Assembly: GCF_947623445.1 (NCBI RefSeq)
Contig: NC_135242.1
Span: forward strand, 3,286,001-3,350,000
Source: Clavelina lepadiformis
Lineage: Eukaryota; Chordata; Ascidiacea; Aplousobranchia; Clavelinidae
Reading direction: 5' to 3'
DNA: 64,000 nt
The number at the start of each line of letters is the position of its first letter. Position 1 is the first letter of the stretch. The notes under the pieces were generated by a model that was not told the DNA's origin, made no database searches, and was given only the letters and a program-made list of their open reading frames with translations. Below are positions 36,727-50,600 of this stretch, in pieces. The translations under genes were made by a program, and so were the position numbers.

Positions 36727-39634
36727 ATGGCAAAAAAGACGTATGACTTACTTTTCAAACTTCTTCTAATTGGAGATTCTGGTGTTGGCAAGACATGTGT
36801 TTTATTCCGATTTTCAGACGATGCGTTCAATACCACGTTTATCTCAACCATAGGTAAAATTTTTATGTTATTGTATTGTATAGTATACTGTTGTAAAAAA
36901 TATTTATGCCATGCCACAATATTCAGTTTTTATAAGTTGTGTTGTAGAACTAATGTAGTATCATTCAATTTGCATGCTAAAATTGCAGAGATATCTTGAA
37001 GAAATACTTTGCAAATAGCCAGTTTTTTAGTATCCTTAATTATATACACAGCAATTATACACGTATGTAGAGTATATATAAAGACACCTTTTCAGAATCA
37101 TGCATTTTCTTAAAGCGCACACAGTGTATATGCATAACCAAACCTGTATCAAGCATCCCTTGATATTGATTTTGTTGTTTCAAGGCATTGATTTCAAAAT
37201 CAAGACCGTGGAACTGAATGGCAAAAAAATTAAGCTGCAGATCTGGTAAGTTCCACTTGAAGATTATTTAAATATACAGAGTGACTATTTCATCAAAAGT
37301 AGGTCATCCAGCCTGTTGTTAGGTTTGGAGAATTGGTATGTAAAAAGTCAATTTAAGCTATTTAGGGTTTAATTGAAGTTAGATTTAGCTTACAAGGTAG
37401 ATTTAGGTTACCATGTTATAACATGTAATTTGGGTTAACAACTAACTGTAAAAATAGCTTTGAACGCATGGTTTTTTCTGATGGAATAGTGGCAGCCATA
37501 AATATATTGGGGATGTCATGATTGCAACAATTATCTGACATGGGGTCGTTAGAGAATATAATATTTCATAATAAATACGCTAACACAACAGTGCCATAAG
37601 TTGTGAAACGCACACTGTACACACCGCATCAAGAAACATGTAACAATGTGAGCCAATAATTAATCAATGATAGTCTTAACAGGAAGACATCTTGTAAGTG
37701 CTTGTGGCATTTAAATGGCGAAATAAAAATGCGCACTGCAATTCTGTAGTTAGTAATATATATGTATATATACTTAGTGTGTAATTACAACTTCCATATA
37801 TACATGTACATGTTCTTAGGGGGAGCTTGTTGTGATTTTGGTAACTACTGCCTCGAACTAGTAACTTATAATTAATGGTCAGAGGGCAGTATAGAAAATT
37901 GTTAGGTGAAAATGGTAGAGGTTTAGTCATGTTGCTCATCAAATTTAATGGCAAAAAATGAAGTCTTATAAATTGGGCTGATTTTCATAGCTTTTTGTAG
38001 AACTCAATGCAAGTGTGCTTGTATATCTGTGGCACATTCTTGTTATGATTATGACATCATCAGTTGAGCTTTGTGTAATGGATTTTCTCTGATTCATATG
38101 TTATGGGCCCAGAACAACAACGTAATGTGACAATATTTATCGTATTATAAACTTCATTAATCGCAACTAACTGTCCCAATAGCAGAACAAAAACAAAAAG
38201 TCAATAAATATAGAGTAGGTATGTATATATGTGGCATTGGTGTGGCTCACGGAAAAAGTGAAGTAATTATTTAAAGTTGTTTGTTCCGGAGAGAATAGTG
38301 TTATTGAAGTTGGGTACATGGTATTTCAAAGTGTTTAGTTGATGTGATCAGTGATCCATCCAACACCCTGATACTTTGTATACATTCTTCTTCATTAACA
38401 GATGTTTGAGTGGTGATTTTAATTTACTATTCAGGCTTTTCCTGCTCTCTATTCATGCATAAGGCTTCCATAGAAATGATTTTATATGCTACATTATAAG
38501 GAAGTGAATACAATCACTCTGTAATACTTGTGAAAAATTGCAAAAGACAATCTTCAATGTAGATAATTAATAGATGCATTTCAGTTTGTGATTCAAATTA
38601 AATTATATTTTAGTTATTGTTATACATGCTAAAAAGTTTTCGGTCTACTTAAGCGGCTTGGTTTGACGTCATTTGAATATCCCTTTATTTTGCCACATGT
38701 ATTCTTGTATGTCACCATTTCCTTCATTCCTTCTCCATTTATTTATAACAGGGACACAGCGGGACAGGAGAGGTTTCACACAATCACTACTTCCTATTAC
38801 AGAGGTGCAAATGGCATAATGCTCGTATATGACATAACCAACACTAAGAGTTTTGATAATATATCAAAATGGCTTCGAAATATAGAAGAGGTAAGGAAAA
38901 TGATGGTGTGCGTGAAAATGTATGTGTGGTGTTATCATGTGTTATCTTTTAATGAAAGTAAATGAGTAGGTTGTCTGGCATGTCTGTATGGGAGTGAGAG
39001 AAAATTTGATTGTACCCAATTATTTATAAGGACGGTTTACTTTATTAAAAAATCTTCTTGGGCGTACAGCTTTTTATGTAGACATTATCATTGCATTTCA
39101 ACATAAATCCAACCTCATACAAGATAAACTGCGGTAAACCTCACAGTAAACTGCAACATTATACATTTTTGCAGCATGCAAGTGAAGACGTGGAGAAGAT
39201 GTTGCTAGGAAACAAATGCGATATGGAAGACAAGAGGATGATCAGCAAAGAGAGAGGAGAAATGGTGAGATGAAGCCGGACACGTAATTTGAAGTGCGAT
39301 TTCGCCCCAGATACTGCAACAGCCTTATTTTTGTAGATTGCAAAGGACCACGGTATCAAATTTTACGAGACAAGTGCCAAGAACAACATCAACATAGAAA
39401 CAGCTTTTATAGCGCTTGCAACTGATATTTTACATAAGGTACCGGCATTTGACCAAAGTTCATTAGAATATAAGTTTTATGCGCTATGCAAAACCTGGAA
39501 AGCTTTGTTGCTTGTGTGAAACAAAACCGCTAATGTTGTATTTTCAGACACCATGCAAGGATCAAGGCCAGTCTCGCGGTCCTGATACCATTCTTACCGA
39601 GCAAAAGTCTTCAGGTCGGTCTTGCTGTGCGTAG
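36727..39634 (+). CDS. RAB10: Rab10 small GTPase
   Basis: Six exons: 36727-36853, 37185-37245, 38752-38890, 39175-39264, 39337-39438, 39548-39634 (201 aa; vertebrate RAB10 is 200). The N-terminus [20 protein letters not shown] continues identically to vertebrate RAB10 through the first exon, which separates it from RAB8 and RAB13. Nucleotide motifs: GDSGVGKT 16-23, DTAGQE 64-69, NKCD 122-125, SAK 152-154. It acts in polarised exocytosis, GLUT4-type and basolateral recycling, and ER and cilium-linked trafficking. The C-terminus is SGRSCCA, one residue past the usual terminal CC; CCX ends can still be geranylgeranylated. The exon 2-3 intron is the longest and carries a MITE. Confidence 0.96.
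37280..37497 (+). mobile_element. MITE family 2, copy inside a Rab10 intron
   Basis: Begins agtgactatttcatc and ends gatggaatagtggcagcc, with the shared internal blocks in order. It lies 35 bases after exon 2 of Rab10 and does not touch splice signals. Confidence 0.7.
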
Positions 39635-41626
39635 AGCCACCTGTATTTTTCATGCCTTTAAAAAAATTTAACGAACTTGATTATGCACTGAATGAGTTTT
39701 GCTAAAGTCTGCACTTTACAGGCATAAGCATGGTAGGTCTGTGTACAAAGGCCCGACAGTGAATTGAATTTAAGTAGTGGTCTATAGAGCTTTATCATTT
39801 GTAACAACGTTTATAAGTAACCCATTATATGTACTAATACTGTGCAACTTCAAAGCATAAATACTTTTATTTTTATGTTTTTTTTGTGTCGTATAAAGCA
39901 AGTAATCTTACTAAAATAACAAAACAGGAACCAACTGTAACTGCTAAGCCGCCAGTAAATAATTCTGTGGCAAAATATGAGTGAAAAAATTTCGAAATGC
40001 AAAGAAAAGACCAGCTCTCATAAGTATAGAGTTTATCGTACACTGACTTCTGCACGGTCGGTGGTTGAACCTCTATCAAGTCTGGTTTGTTATTTTTTTT
40101 CAATGTTTTCAGCCGCTCAGTCCTATCACTTGTACTCTTGTACCTTGATGTTTTCTCTGCTTTTTTTACAATAATGCAACTTTGAAAATTGCTGTATTAA
40201 ACCCACAACCGCTTTATTGCTTGTTTCAATTGCGTTGTATGATTGACATACTATATACGAGGGCAATAACTCTTCTTGCATATTTATATGTCTTAAACGC
40301 ATGTCATTGTACAGTTTTGGATGTCGACCTTTAATTGTATTTTATGTAATTTTGGATCTCATTCAAAGTACCATAGAGTTTAATGGAGCCAAAATGACTT
40401 GGTCAGTCTTTGCTGGACCCTAGTTACACGCTGGCATTTATTTGCCTGGGAGAAAGCATATTTTTCTAAAGTCGTTTGTGTTACCTTACTTGGCTTATGC
40501 TCTACTGCCTTGTCATATGAGACTTGGTGATTTTGCTTGTTTCTTTTTCTTAGTACTTTGTTACTTTCAAACAACTAAACAATAACATAATCTACCATAA
40601 AATTGTCACCTTTTGCTGGGTTCATAATTGATGTGTCCTATTATATCATCAGCTGTATGAAAATTCATTGTAATCGGTCATAAATATTTACGGTTTTAGT
40701 GAATTTCAATTTCTGCAACTCCACCTAGCATTTCTTTTAAATGTAAACATTGTTCTTCATTAAATGTAATATATGATGGAAATTCCTGATATGAAATGTA
40801 ACCTTCATTTTCATATTATCAGTTTTCACTGATTCATATTTTGCAATATTTTTTCGATTTGGGTACTTTGTGTAAATTTTCACACAACATATTGTGACTA
40901 AACTTTCAGATCATGTTATTTTGACTTTAAAACATAAAAATCTGACGTATTTCGCATATTTTAATAGGAATTTCTATTAAAAAGCTAAATAGAAGACATT
41001 TATAATGTCTGGTTTAATTTTGCCAGATTTATTGAATTAATTTAGTACTGCATGTAAAAATTAAAATACTCCACCTGTTAATTGACTACCATAATGTAAA
41101 TTGTATTGAATGCAAAATCGTTCTACCAGTCCCTGGAATTTTAATACATCAATGAAGCTGTAATATATGGTTAAATTTGTGCTGTTAAATCGATGACTTC
41201 TGAGAAAAAAAAGAGCTTTTCAGGCTACTTGGGATAAAGTTACTCACACCACCATGCGTATAATTCATCATTTTCTGACACTTCGGTGTCTGAATTGCCA
41301 CACCAGTTTCCACCAATCAACATGAGAAATATAAGTTTAACATATGCTACCAATGCAATAATACGGCCTTCCTGGAAAAATTCGTGATATCAATTAAAAG
41401 CTTATCATTCAACCGCACTGCTATGTTTACATCTGTTATGAGAAGTTAGGGGCTCAGTAAACTTGAGAAAAGTAAAAATTCAACACCACTTTTGACACTT
41501 AATGCAAACGCTGGTCATGTTTGCGCTGGTGAAGTTGCACCCTGCAACTTTCCGTTCTATTGCTTCCATACTGTAAGATTCGAAATCGGTACAAAGTGTT
41601 CTCAGTGCTGTTCAAAGGGTTGTAAC
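39635..41626. other. 3' flank of Rab10
   Basis: AT-rich with several AATAAA/ATTAAA-type sequences. No exon series seen. Confidence 0.45.
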
Positions 41627-42058
41627 TAGAGATGTGCCGCGAGGAAGATTATTCGGGTTCGTGCGAACCCGAATATCACGAAGGTCGACACGAACGAATC
41701 TCGAATCTATTCGTATTAGAACCAAACAATAAAATTTCCTCCAACAGTTGTCAAGTCTTGCTTCTAAAATGACGTAATCGATAAACAAATCGCTTTCTTT
41801 GGATCAATAGTGTTTAAAAAACGATCGAAAAAGCAAAATCGTTAGGAAAACGACCTTCATTGTAAGTCCTGCTGAGTCTAGTTTAGCATTGTCGGGAAAC
41901 TAGATCATCATTTTTTACGAAAGTCAGTAAATTTATAAGTAATATTGTATTCGGGTTCGCCATTGTTGGTATTCGTGTTCGCCCGAATTTTCCATAAAGG
42001 CGATATTCGGCGAATCTATTCGGGTTTGGGTTCGTATCGGCCCATCTCTAGTTGTAAT
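41619..42058. mobile_element. hAT-like non-autonomous element
   Basis: The element is 41627-42050 (424 bp). It starts tagagatgtgccgcgagg and ends cgtatcggcccatctcta, so the ends are inverted. Subterminal repeats of attcgggttcgtg/cgaatctattcg occur at both ends. Flanks gttgtaac (41619-41626) and gttgtaat (42051-42058) form an 8-bp target duplication with one mismatch. No transposase frame. Confidence 0.75.
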
Positions 42059-42730
42059 ACTAATGCCCGGATGTCCATTTTCAAGAAGAAAACGAAAAAC
42101 ATGAACAGAAGGCATCCAATTTGTGGATGAACAATACATTTAACTAGACAACTTTTTTAAAAATTGCCCCAGGTAAAGTTCCGTTCATCTTACATGGAAG
42201 ATTCCTCTCAAAATTAGCCCGCACCGTTTTAAACCTATTTCAGCAGGCAATTTTGGGCAGTGGGGTTTCGGTTAAAAGTTACAAAGAATTTTTTTGTGAA
42301 TAATGATAATATATATTATTTCTCAATAAGGTAGTTAGTGTTGTAAACTATGATGATTATCATGTATTTTATGGATGTACAGGATTAAAAACCTAAGAAA
42401 AGGTAAGGATCGAAACTCGCAGCATACTGGTATTTTCCTCTGTTTTATTGGTCTTGAGATTTTATTTAATACTAACTTGTCTTGCATTAAGTCTAGCTCG
42501 AAAACGTGTTTTACCAAAAATGTTATTTGAAACCGAAGGATCGTTGCTTCATTACTGTCAGTATTTTACTTTCAACCCCGATAACGACGTAAAGCCGCAA
42601 AACAGTTGGTTATAGCTTAGGTTATTCCCCAATATCTATCACAGTGCCAGACATCATGCAAGGATTTTTGTTATGTGTGGTCTGGCAGTTGCTGGTAGAT
42701 GCTGATGCAAAGAAACGTTATCGGGAAAAG

Positions 42731-44111
42731 ATGAAGATTAAACGTCAAAAACAAGCGAGACATAACCTCAGTTTATACAGGAATATTTTTAAGTAAGTGC
42801 AGAATAGTTCATTTGTTTTTATTGGCCGCTATTTAAGTTTAATACTAATATCTTGTTATCATAACCTTATGACCTAATAAACTACTGATTAATTACGGAC
42901 CAGTGACTAGCACAATACTACGGTTTAAACGTACTATCACTTGTGACTGACTTTTGTAATTAAGCTATATCTTTAAATAATGAAAATACCTATTTTACTT
43001 TTCGAATTGTTAAGAGTAGGCCCAGTCTAATTGAATTAACCTAAAGAGTGTTTATTTTAAAGATTTCACGAACCATACCTAATTCTTATTGATGGGACAT
43101 TCTGTCAGGCATCCTTAAAGCACAACATTTTCATCAAAGAGCAACTTTCAAAATACCTTCAATGCAAATTACAATGTTGTACCACAAGGTTGTCAGTGAC
43201 CTTTATCTTGTCCTATTATTATTTTTCCATCAATTTTGCTGAATAATTCTGTAACTAAGCTTCACCCTTATCTCAGTTAATAAAAGGGAAAATTTCTTTA
43301 ATAATATTTAGTGCTTACAGCAAAACTAATACAGTTCTTAAGTCATGCCGTATTCCTGCAAGGGTGACAAATCTGTACCTTTAGGTTGCTATCTCTGAAA
43401 ACTTTTATTATTACTCAGATGCGTGCTAGCAGAACTTGATTTGCTCGGAAGTGAAATGTATGGGGCAAAAATTGTTGCGCAAAGATTTCAGTTGCGATCT
43501 TGTGCACACAAAGACAAGCCAGTTCCTGCATCACAGTGTTTGCAGTCTCTTATCGGTGAGAAAAACGACGGCAGATATCTTATGGCTACACAGGTGCACA
43601 TTGAATATAGGGAACATACGATTCGCAAATGCAAAATTTATAGGTTAATGTTTAATTTTTAATGTAGAACTATTCTCCAAAGTGAATGGTGATAATTAAC
43701 TTGTATTTTGTTACCAACTTCACTTAAGCACTTTTTTATAGGATCCCACTTTGACAAAAGTTGCCAGATCAATTCCTGGTGTGCCCGTCCTCTACATATT
43801 CCAAAGTAACATTGTTCTAGACAAGCCATCTCGGAAAACTATAGATTATGTTAAAGATTTATCTAAGGTAAAATCTGCATCTAGCAGCTCTGTACAATTC
43901 AATGGTAAAAAGTTTTTGTTAAAGCATTTTTTGTCAGGGAAAAATCCTCTCGCAAAATGATGTCGGTAAGCTTTCAGCCTTGAAGAAAGACGCTAACCTT
44001 GCTGAGACGAATCCGTCCCAACGAGAACGCCGCAAGCGAAAAAGGGCCAAGGGTCCAAATCCATTATCCTGCAAGAAGAAAAAGACAAAGCAGCAACCAA
44101 CATCAAAATAA
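42731..44111 (+). CDS. UTP23: rRNA-processing protein UTP23
   Basis: Five exons: 42731-42792, 43063-43188, 43419-43593, 43742-43867, 43938-44111 (220 aa). UTP23 is a nucleolar PIN-like protein needed for release of snR30/U17 and early 18S rRNA maturation in the small-subunit processome. Seen: MKIKRQKQARHNLSLYRN start, EPYLILIDGTFCQASL with Asp31, a CCHC-type metal site (Cys in CTTRC, SCAH and SQC), MYGAKIVAQRF, ATQ before DPTLTKVARSIPGVPVLYIF, NIVLDKPSRKT, and a basic tail with RAKGPNPLSCKKKKTKQ. The start is placed at 42731 because the family begins MKI; the frame stays open upstream to an ATG near 42656. Convergent with CSPP1. Confidence 0.93.
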
Positions 44112-44683
44112 GTCAAAAAACTTATATGCTGTTGGTTGTCATTCGTGCATGCAACAAGATGGATTGTATGCACAATTTGCACATGCAAAGTTACTGTTTA
44201 AATGCCTACATTTTTTAATGGAAGAAATGGTAAAGGCTGGAAGAAACCTTGGGAATGTTGATATTTGCAATAAAGTGTGGTTTTTCTTCTCTTGTACTAA
44301 AGCTTCTGCTTCTTTCCTCGTAACAATGCCAAGTGTATTTTTGAATTTTATTACAAAACTGACTATTATATTATCTCTCTGTAATATGGAGCTTGAAAGA
44401 TGTGCACAAAGTAGATGAAAAAGAGACTATTACGAGAAGAAAAAACCTACACAGTATACGAATAAAAAAAACACTAGCATGTTAAAGCGGATATTCGAGA
44501 ATAAATTTACAACATAAGCTATTACAGTGCAATAATTATAGTCTTTGACCTAGTCAAGTTTATCTCAATTTTGCTTGAAACTACGCAAAGGCAAAAAATG
44601 GATTGAACTAAGAAGATATCTGACATAGTTGCAAATGCTGAAAAGACTGCCAAAACTAAACACAATGGTCAACTTCATTCAAT
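44112..44683. other. Intergenic gap between convergent UTP23 and CSPP1
   Basis: Holds the 3' UTRs of both genes. Signals include aataaaaaaaa at about 44460 (plus). No further gene seen. Confidence 0.5.
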
Positions 44684-47600
44684 TCATGTGGCTGGTGGGC
44701 CCGTGCCTGGGCGAAGCCACAATTCTGTGTCCACGGTATTAACAGATAGAGGTCTGTCCTGTTGTGGTGCGCTGATAGATGTTCCTTTCCTAGGCCGGCG
44801 TGGTAGACTGGGTGCAAGGGAATCAGGTGTGCTCGGTAAATCAGATTTGTGTTGGTTGACAAAACGATCCAAAATATCATCGGGATCAGTCAGAGATACC
44901 TCGTCAGCTGCCAATACATTCGCTATTTAACTGACTTGCGATGTACATATTTTTTGATGGAAAATACACAACGCGTTCTGGTTCAGTTCTTTCATGTTAC
45001 CTTGCAGAGCTTTCAGTTTATTCAGTCGGTCCTGATTCTTGCTGGCCATCCTCTCTACATCCAACGTTGCGAGAGAGTTGAGCGAGTTGAGTGAGTAGTT
45101 ATCCGGTGCTGCTCTGTACGTCAGCCCTCCTTCGTCCTGAATTATTTCCAAAGCGTCAAACCACTGTTAATTATTTTGTAAACCATTGAAAGTCACAAAT
45201 CTTTGAAGCGCAGCATGAAACAAATCCCTACCTCATGATGTCTGGCAATTCTCCTTCTTTCCCGAGCAGAGGATTTTCTACGACAAAATCAAAAGTCAGG
45301 TTTCTAAATAGCTGGACGTGTTATGTCAAAGAGTTGGTACAGAGAGCGATACAAGATATGCAATTCACAATAAAAAGTGACACTGCTGAGGTTTATGACT
45401 CAGTGTGAAAGACATAAACATAAAAAAAACTTTAAATCCAACCTGGCTCTCCTCGGAGGACTACCAGGCGGCAGATTTTCTTCGTTATCGTCGACGACGG
45501 GAATATACATTGTCTCGGCATCGAGCAGAGATGCATAGGAATCTGATGGGGGCTGAAAAGTTGGTTTTCATTGAGATAAAAATATTATCTTATCGAAATT
45601 AGCGAAATTATCTGCTTCAATTTTTTCACACTATCTCATTTACCAGTAGGGTGAAGCCATTCCTGCTGCTTTTTACTGGAGATCTCTGACTGTATTGTGG
45701 ATGATCAACATTGCCTCTGCAAGATTCAGAAAAGTAAGATTTGATTTCTGTCCAAGACAAACGTTTAGTGTTTACAGTAACTCATGGCCTGAAACATACA
45801 ACCAGTAAAGCAATGGAAGTGTTACTTGAGCGATTCTATCTTCATGAGTTGATTTTTTATCATGTCCTCTTGTTGCTTCTCGAACGACGACGTGTCTGCT
45901 GGAGTCTCTGGATGCTGGATCCTGAACATCCGAAGTGATGCAGTGTCGTCTTGTCTGTTAAGGAAGATTATAGCTTAGGAAAGATTTCAGAAAGAATTTT
46001 TTAAGTGATTTTAATCGAGTTCAATAAGTGTACAAAACGTTTCTAAAACGATTGTTTAATGCGACGATCAAAAGTTGAGTTAAATAACTTCCAGTCTTCT
46101 GGTTGGTTGATATAACTTGACGTGACTGATGTAGCTGTCCTTACAATACTGTTACATGTAAGAGTGATATCGTCACCTGTGCTTGATATCTCGGAATTCC
46201 TTTAGAGCGTTCGAGTTCGGTCGTTGAACGGTTGGGGGTCTCCGGACTTGGACTGGTCTTTGTCGGACACGAGAAAGATCCACAAGCGCTTCTGTTCTTC
46301 TGCAAAAAGTTAACGTTAAGTTTATACCTGGCTGATTTTACAAAATTATCGATTGTCATGATTTCACAGTCGGCCAATATTGCTTCTTTGCATGTTGTTT
46401 GCTAAACTCACATTTTAGTTGGTTGGTAGGCGCCAAATTGCATTTGATCAGAAGATCTCAGCTGGTCCTCAATTCTCTGCTGTTCATTTAATAATTGCTT
46501 CCTCAGAGCAGATAGTTCTCTCGAGATCCGCTTCGATTCTGCGGAACAAAGACATCAAGAATATTTTCATGCTATAGCATAATAAAGTCAGTTGTTGTGA
46601 TTTCTCAGCCCACCTCTGGATTTTTCTGGACGAGCGACAATGGGAGTTTGAATACGATCGTATTTCGGTTGAACTGGACGCTCTTGCTGGCGGACCTTTT
46701 CACTGGTGATAAAAAGACATGACGTAATCCATAGACATCTTGTATCTTACGGCAAGGGATATCCTATCAAAAAATTCGTCACACTCACGTTGCAGCAGGA
46801 ACTTCCCGAATCGGCTTGTCATGAGAAACTTGAACTGCCGGAGTTTTGGCAACTTCTGGTGACTTGATAGGAGGTGAGGAGGGTTTATGCACCTGACATT
46901 AAGATGCAGCTGTGATCACTCCTGGTTGTGACATTTCGTTTCAAGTAACCTAGTTTAACAATGATACTTACGTTTAATCTCTCCTGAAGTTCTCTCTCAT
47001 TTGCGATCCGGGCCTCTTCTTCCCGCTGCATCTTCTCTTCTTTTCTTCTCAGCTCCGCTGCTCTTCTCTTCTCTTCCAGAGCTCTTTGCATTTCTTCGTT
47101 CTGACGTTTTTTCTAAAAGAGCAAAGTTTTTTCTTAAAACAGATCAGAAATTGATAAAATGAAAACAAGTCAGCTTCTAGTCAGCAAATATGTGAACAAC
47201 GTTTATATGGAACACAACCTGCAGCCACAGCAAGCATCAAAATGAATCACCACACACCACTAAATAATGACACTTGTCGCATGACAATATTTACTAGCAA
47301 CACAGTCATATCGGCAGTGAGCATACTTCTTCTATTTTCTCCTGTTGTTTCCTCTTCTCGTTTTCATATTCCTCCTGCATCTTCCGATTTTCTTCTTGCC
47401 TCTTCATTTCCTCTTTCTCCTCCAGGAGTCTAAATTCTTCCTTCCGTTTCATATCAAACCGACGACGTTCTTCAATCTTGAAAACATACAACAGTCAACC
47501 AAAGAAAATCACGAAGCAGATACCTGCATCAGGCAATAAGTTGTGCAGAAGTACTCGAACAAGGCTCTAATGTCATGCCAATAGAGTTGACCAAAACACG

Positions 47601-50600
47601 TAACCGCAGAAAATGTTGCAATGGAGAAATCATTCACCAAGTATATCAAGACATTGTTTAGATGTAATGCTTCGGGAGGAATCTATGCTGGGCATAGTCA
47701 ATTATATGCCATGTACTAAGTGAGTGTTGAACAAACAAGAATACACTGACATAGAACAAGACATATCTACATCTAGACCTATTTACACAATTCCGCGAGA
47801 GCAATGTCACCTGTGCAAATTTCTTGTGTTTACCTTCAGCTTGGGTTAGGGGTTTAACATGAACAGAATACATACAAAAGGGAAATACTTGACTTCATTT
47901 AAAGTATCTGTATACTAAACCTGAAATGGCAACAGGCCTCAATAATAAAGCATGGTGGGCTTCACCTGTCTTTGTAATTCGTCCTTGTAGAAATCCTTCT
48001 GTGATTTCTGTTCCTGAGTCTCTTTCATCTCAAAGGGATTGCTCCTGCCAAATCTTGGAGATATGACACCAGGGACATCCTGATTTTTTTTAAATTAACA
48101 ATTAAACCATGACATAATCAAAATCAAACAATAAATAACATGAAATAACAATCGCAACATGAAATAAATTTTCAAGTTTTTTTTAACTAATTCCCATAGA
48201 TGTCATTGCGCACCGGTTGTCGTGGCGATGTGAAGAAAAGTTCTTCTTTTGCTTGAGAGGCTTGCTGCCTCTTCTTGCTCTGCTCTGCTGCCTTGATTGG
48301 ATCACGTCCCAGATCCTCGTTTTCAAGATGCATTTGCCGCAGGTCAGCTGCACAATAACACCAGCACAAAGGTGTTGAGGAAGGTGGTCAATCAATTCAA
48401 CCCACGGACGATTAAATTCACAGATGTTGATTTGATCGTTCTGGGTTGAATCGACCAGGAACCATTGAGAAGGATTTTCATGCTGGGTGGCGCCATTGTA
48501 GCTGGCTTACATTAACATAAAATCACTTACACACTAGATTTCCGTGGATATCTTTCATGGGTGCCCCACCACCCCCTTTGCCCCATGGGTTGTAGTTCAT
48601 CGCTTCGCGTTCGATTTTCTGCTCGTATCTTTCCTGCTCCTCCTTTGCGACTTTCTTCTTTTGTTCTTTTATGCTCATCTGTTGATCGAGAATATAGCGT
48701 GGGTTTTAGTAGCAGAAGAAATTGGAGTGGTATGAACTGTGAAAGACTTGGTAACCGATAGATTTATAAGCTGAGATTTACACTTAATTAAACCAAAATT
48801 CTCTAATTTTTGGATAAGTTGACTTGCTCAAACCATCACATAAACATCAAGCTGCGCACAGAAATTTGTAGCAATCAATGGCAAGCTCAGATACACTAGC
48901 GCCACTTTTAGTAAATAGCATTCTTTATATATTTTCACATATTATGAGAGTATCTTTTGACCGAGTTAATGCATTTCAATTATTCGTATAACGCACCTGT
49001 GCTTTTAGTTCCTCCTGATATGCTTGCATCGTCTCTCTCTTCTTTTGTTTGTCTCTCTTCTCATCCGAAACCAAACTTGATTCTGCATTTCCAGCAAAGC
49101 TAACCTGACTACGACCGGTACTGCGGCGAAAAAAGCAGAGTGTCATCAAATGTTACTTTAAGTTGAGAATTTTATTAATTTTCAATCACGTGCAACATAT
49201 TCACAACTATCTTTTTTAAACTAATAAATACTCAAAGGGCCAAGAACAAAGCATAAAAGTAGAACTCTCGCGCGAAACGTCAGCATCACCGTACCGTGGT
49301 GTTCTTGACTCCTCCGCAAGAGTGGGTTGTTCCGCAGCCAAAGGTTTGCCCCTGCCCCCTGCTGCCATTAAAAGTGGGGACAAACCAGGCTGAAGGGGGC
49401 CGGGATGGGGCACCACTGGCATAGACGAGGGGTCAAGCGGGTTGCGAGTCCCGTAATAATAATAAGCGTCGTCATAGGGAGACGGGAACTGGGGTGGGTA
49501 GTATCTGACAACAAAGTGGGCGCCCAATAAAGCGCTGGTTGTTTTATAATAAGTTCAAGACGAATCTTAAAGTTACATCTTAAAATCTATCCTGTCTCGA
49601 AACGAGTAATTTTAACAATGTTGGTAAAGCACCATCAGAAAATCACCCCAATTACTATATTCAAGTAATTTGTACCCATTCGCTGGTGGAGGCACAAAGT
49701 AGTTGGGGACACGTTGTCGTGGTAAAAATCCTCTCCTGGTGTCATCCTCATCACTTTCCTCGTCTTTAAATGTTGTCCTGTTGAATAAAACCGTCGAGAA
49801 AATTTTAAGCTGTGGAAGTACAACTGATCAAACCGTGCTTGTATGTCGCTGCATGAAGTTATAAATTTGAAAGAAAATGAAGTACCAACGCAATTAAGTT
49901 GTTAATGTTAAGCTATTTAGAATTAAAGTGACTGAATTTTAGAAAGTGATTATTAAAATGAATGGTGACATTTGCTTTTGAAAAGTTTGCCTTACCTCTT
50001 CTTTTCTTTCTTTTTAGGTTGCACTTTGTCGGTATCGCTGACTTGGTGAGCTTCAACTTTCTTCTGCCGTGGAGATAAATCATGCAACCTGTTCGGCTGC
50101 AAAACAACGCACGTCGATAAACACTACAAAGTAATGCCATGAACCGTGGCACAATTACAAACATTACACCTTACCACAAGTTGCAGCCCACACTGTGCAG
50201 TGCATTTATGTTGCATAAAATTTCAAAGCGTTAGAGAAAATATTCGTATGGCATATAGACGAACATGAACAATGAAAATACAATGTGTAATAATATACAA
50301 TGTGGTAATAGTCATTAAGAGTTTAAAAATGAGACTTCACCCTTTTCTCAGGATCATTTGCGCCACTTGCATCGATTCTCATTTCTAATTGCTTTGATCT
50401 GTTACAAAAGTTTAATTACAGAGTTTAAAAAATAACATTTGATGTAACAAAAAACTAATTATGTCAACCTTCTTTTGTTAATGTCATTTTGCTCCATTTG
50501 TCTTTGTAAGTCTAACTTATATTCATCTTTCCTACGCTGGACTGTGTTGGCACTTGGCACGTTGCCAATGGGCAGGCCTGCAAAAACCCAAAAGAAATGG

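Noticed and set aside
43999..44418. 139-codon plus-strand open frame overlapping the UTP23 last exon
   Set aside because: It is out of frame with the UTP23 coding sequence, whose basic C-terminal tail matches the family.
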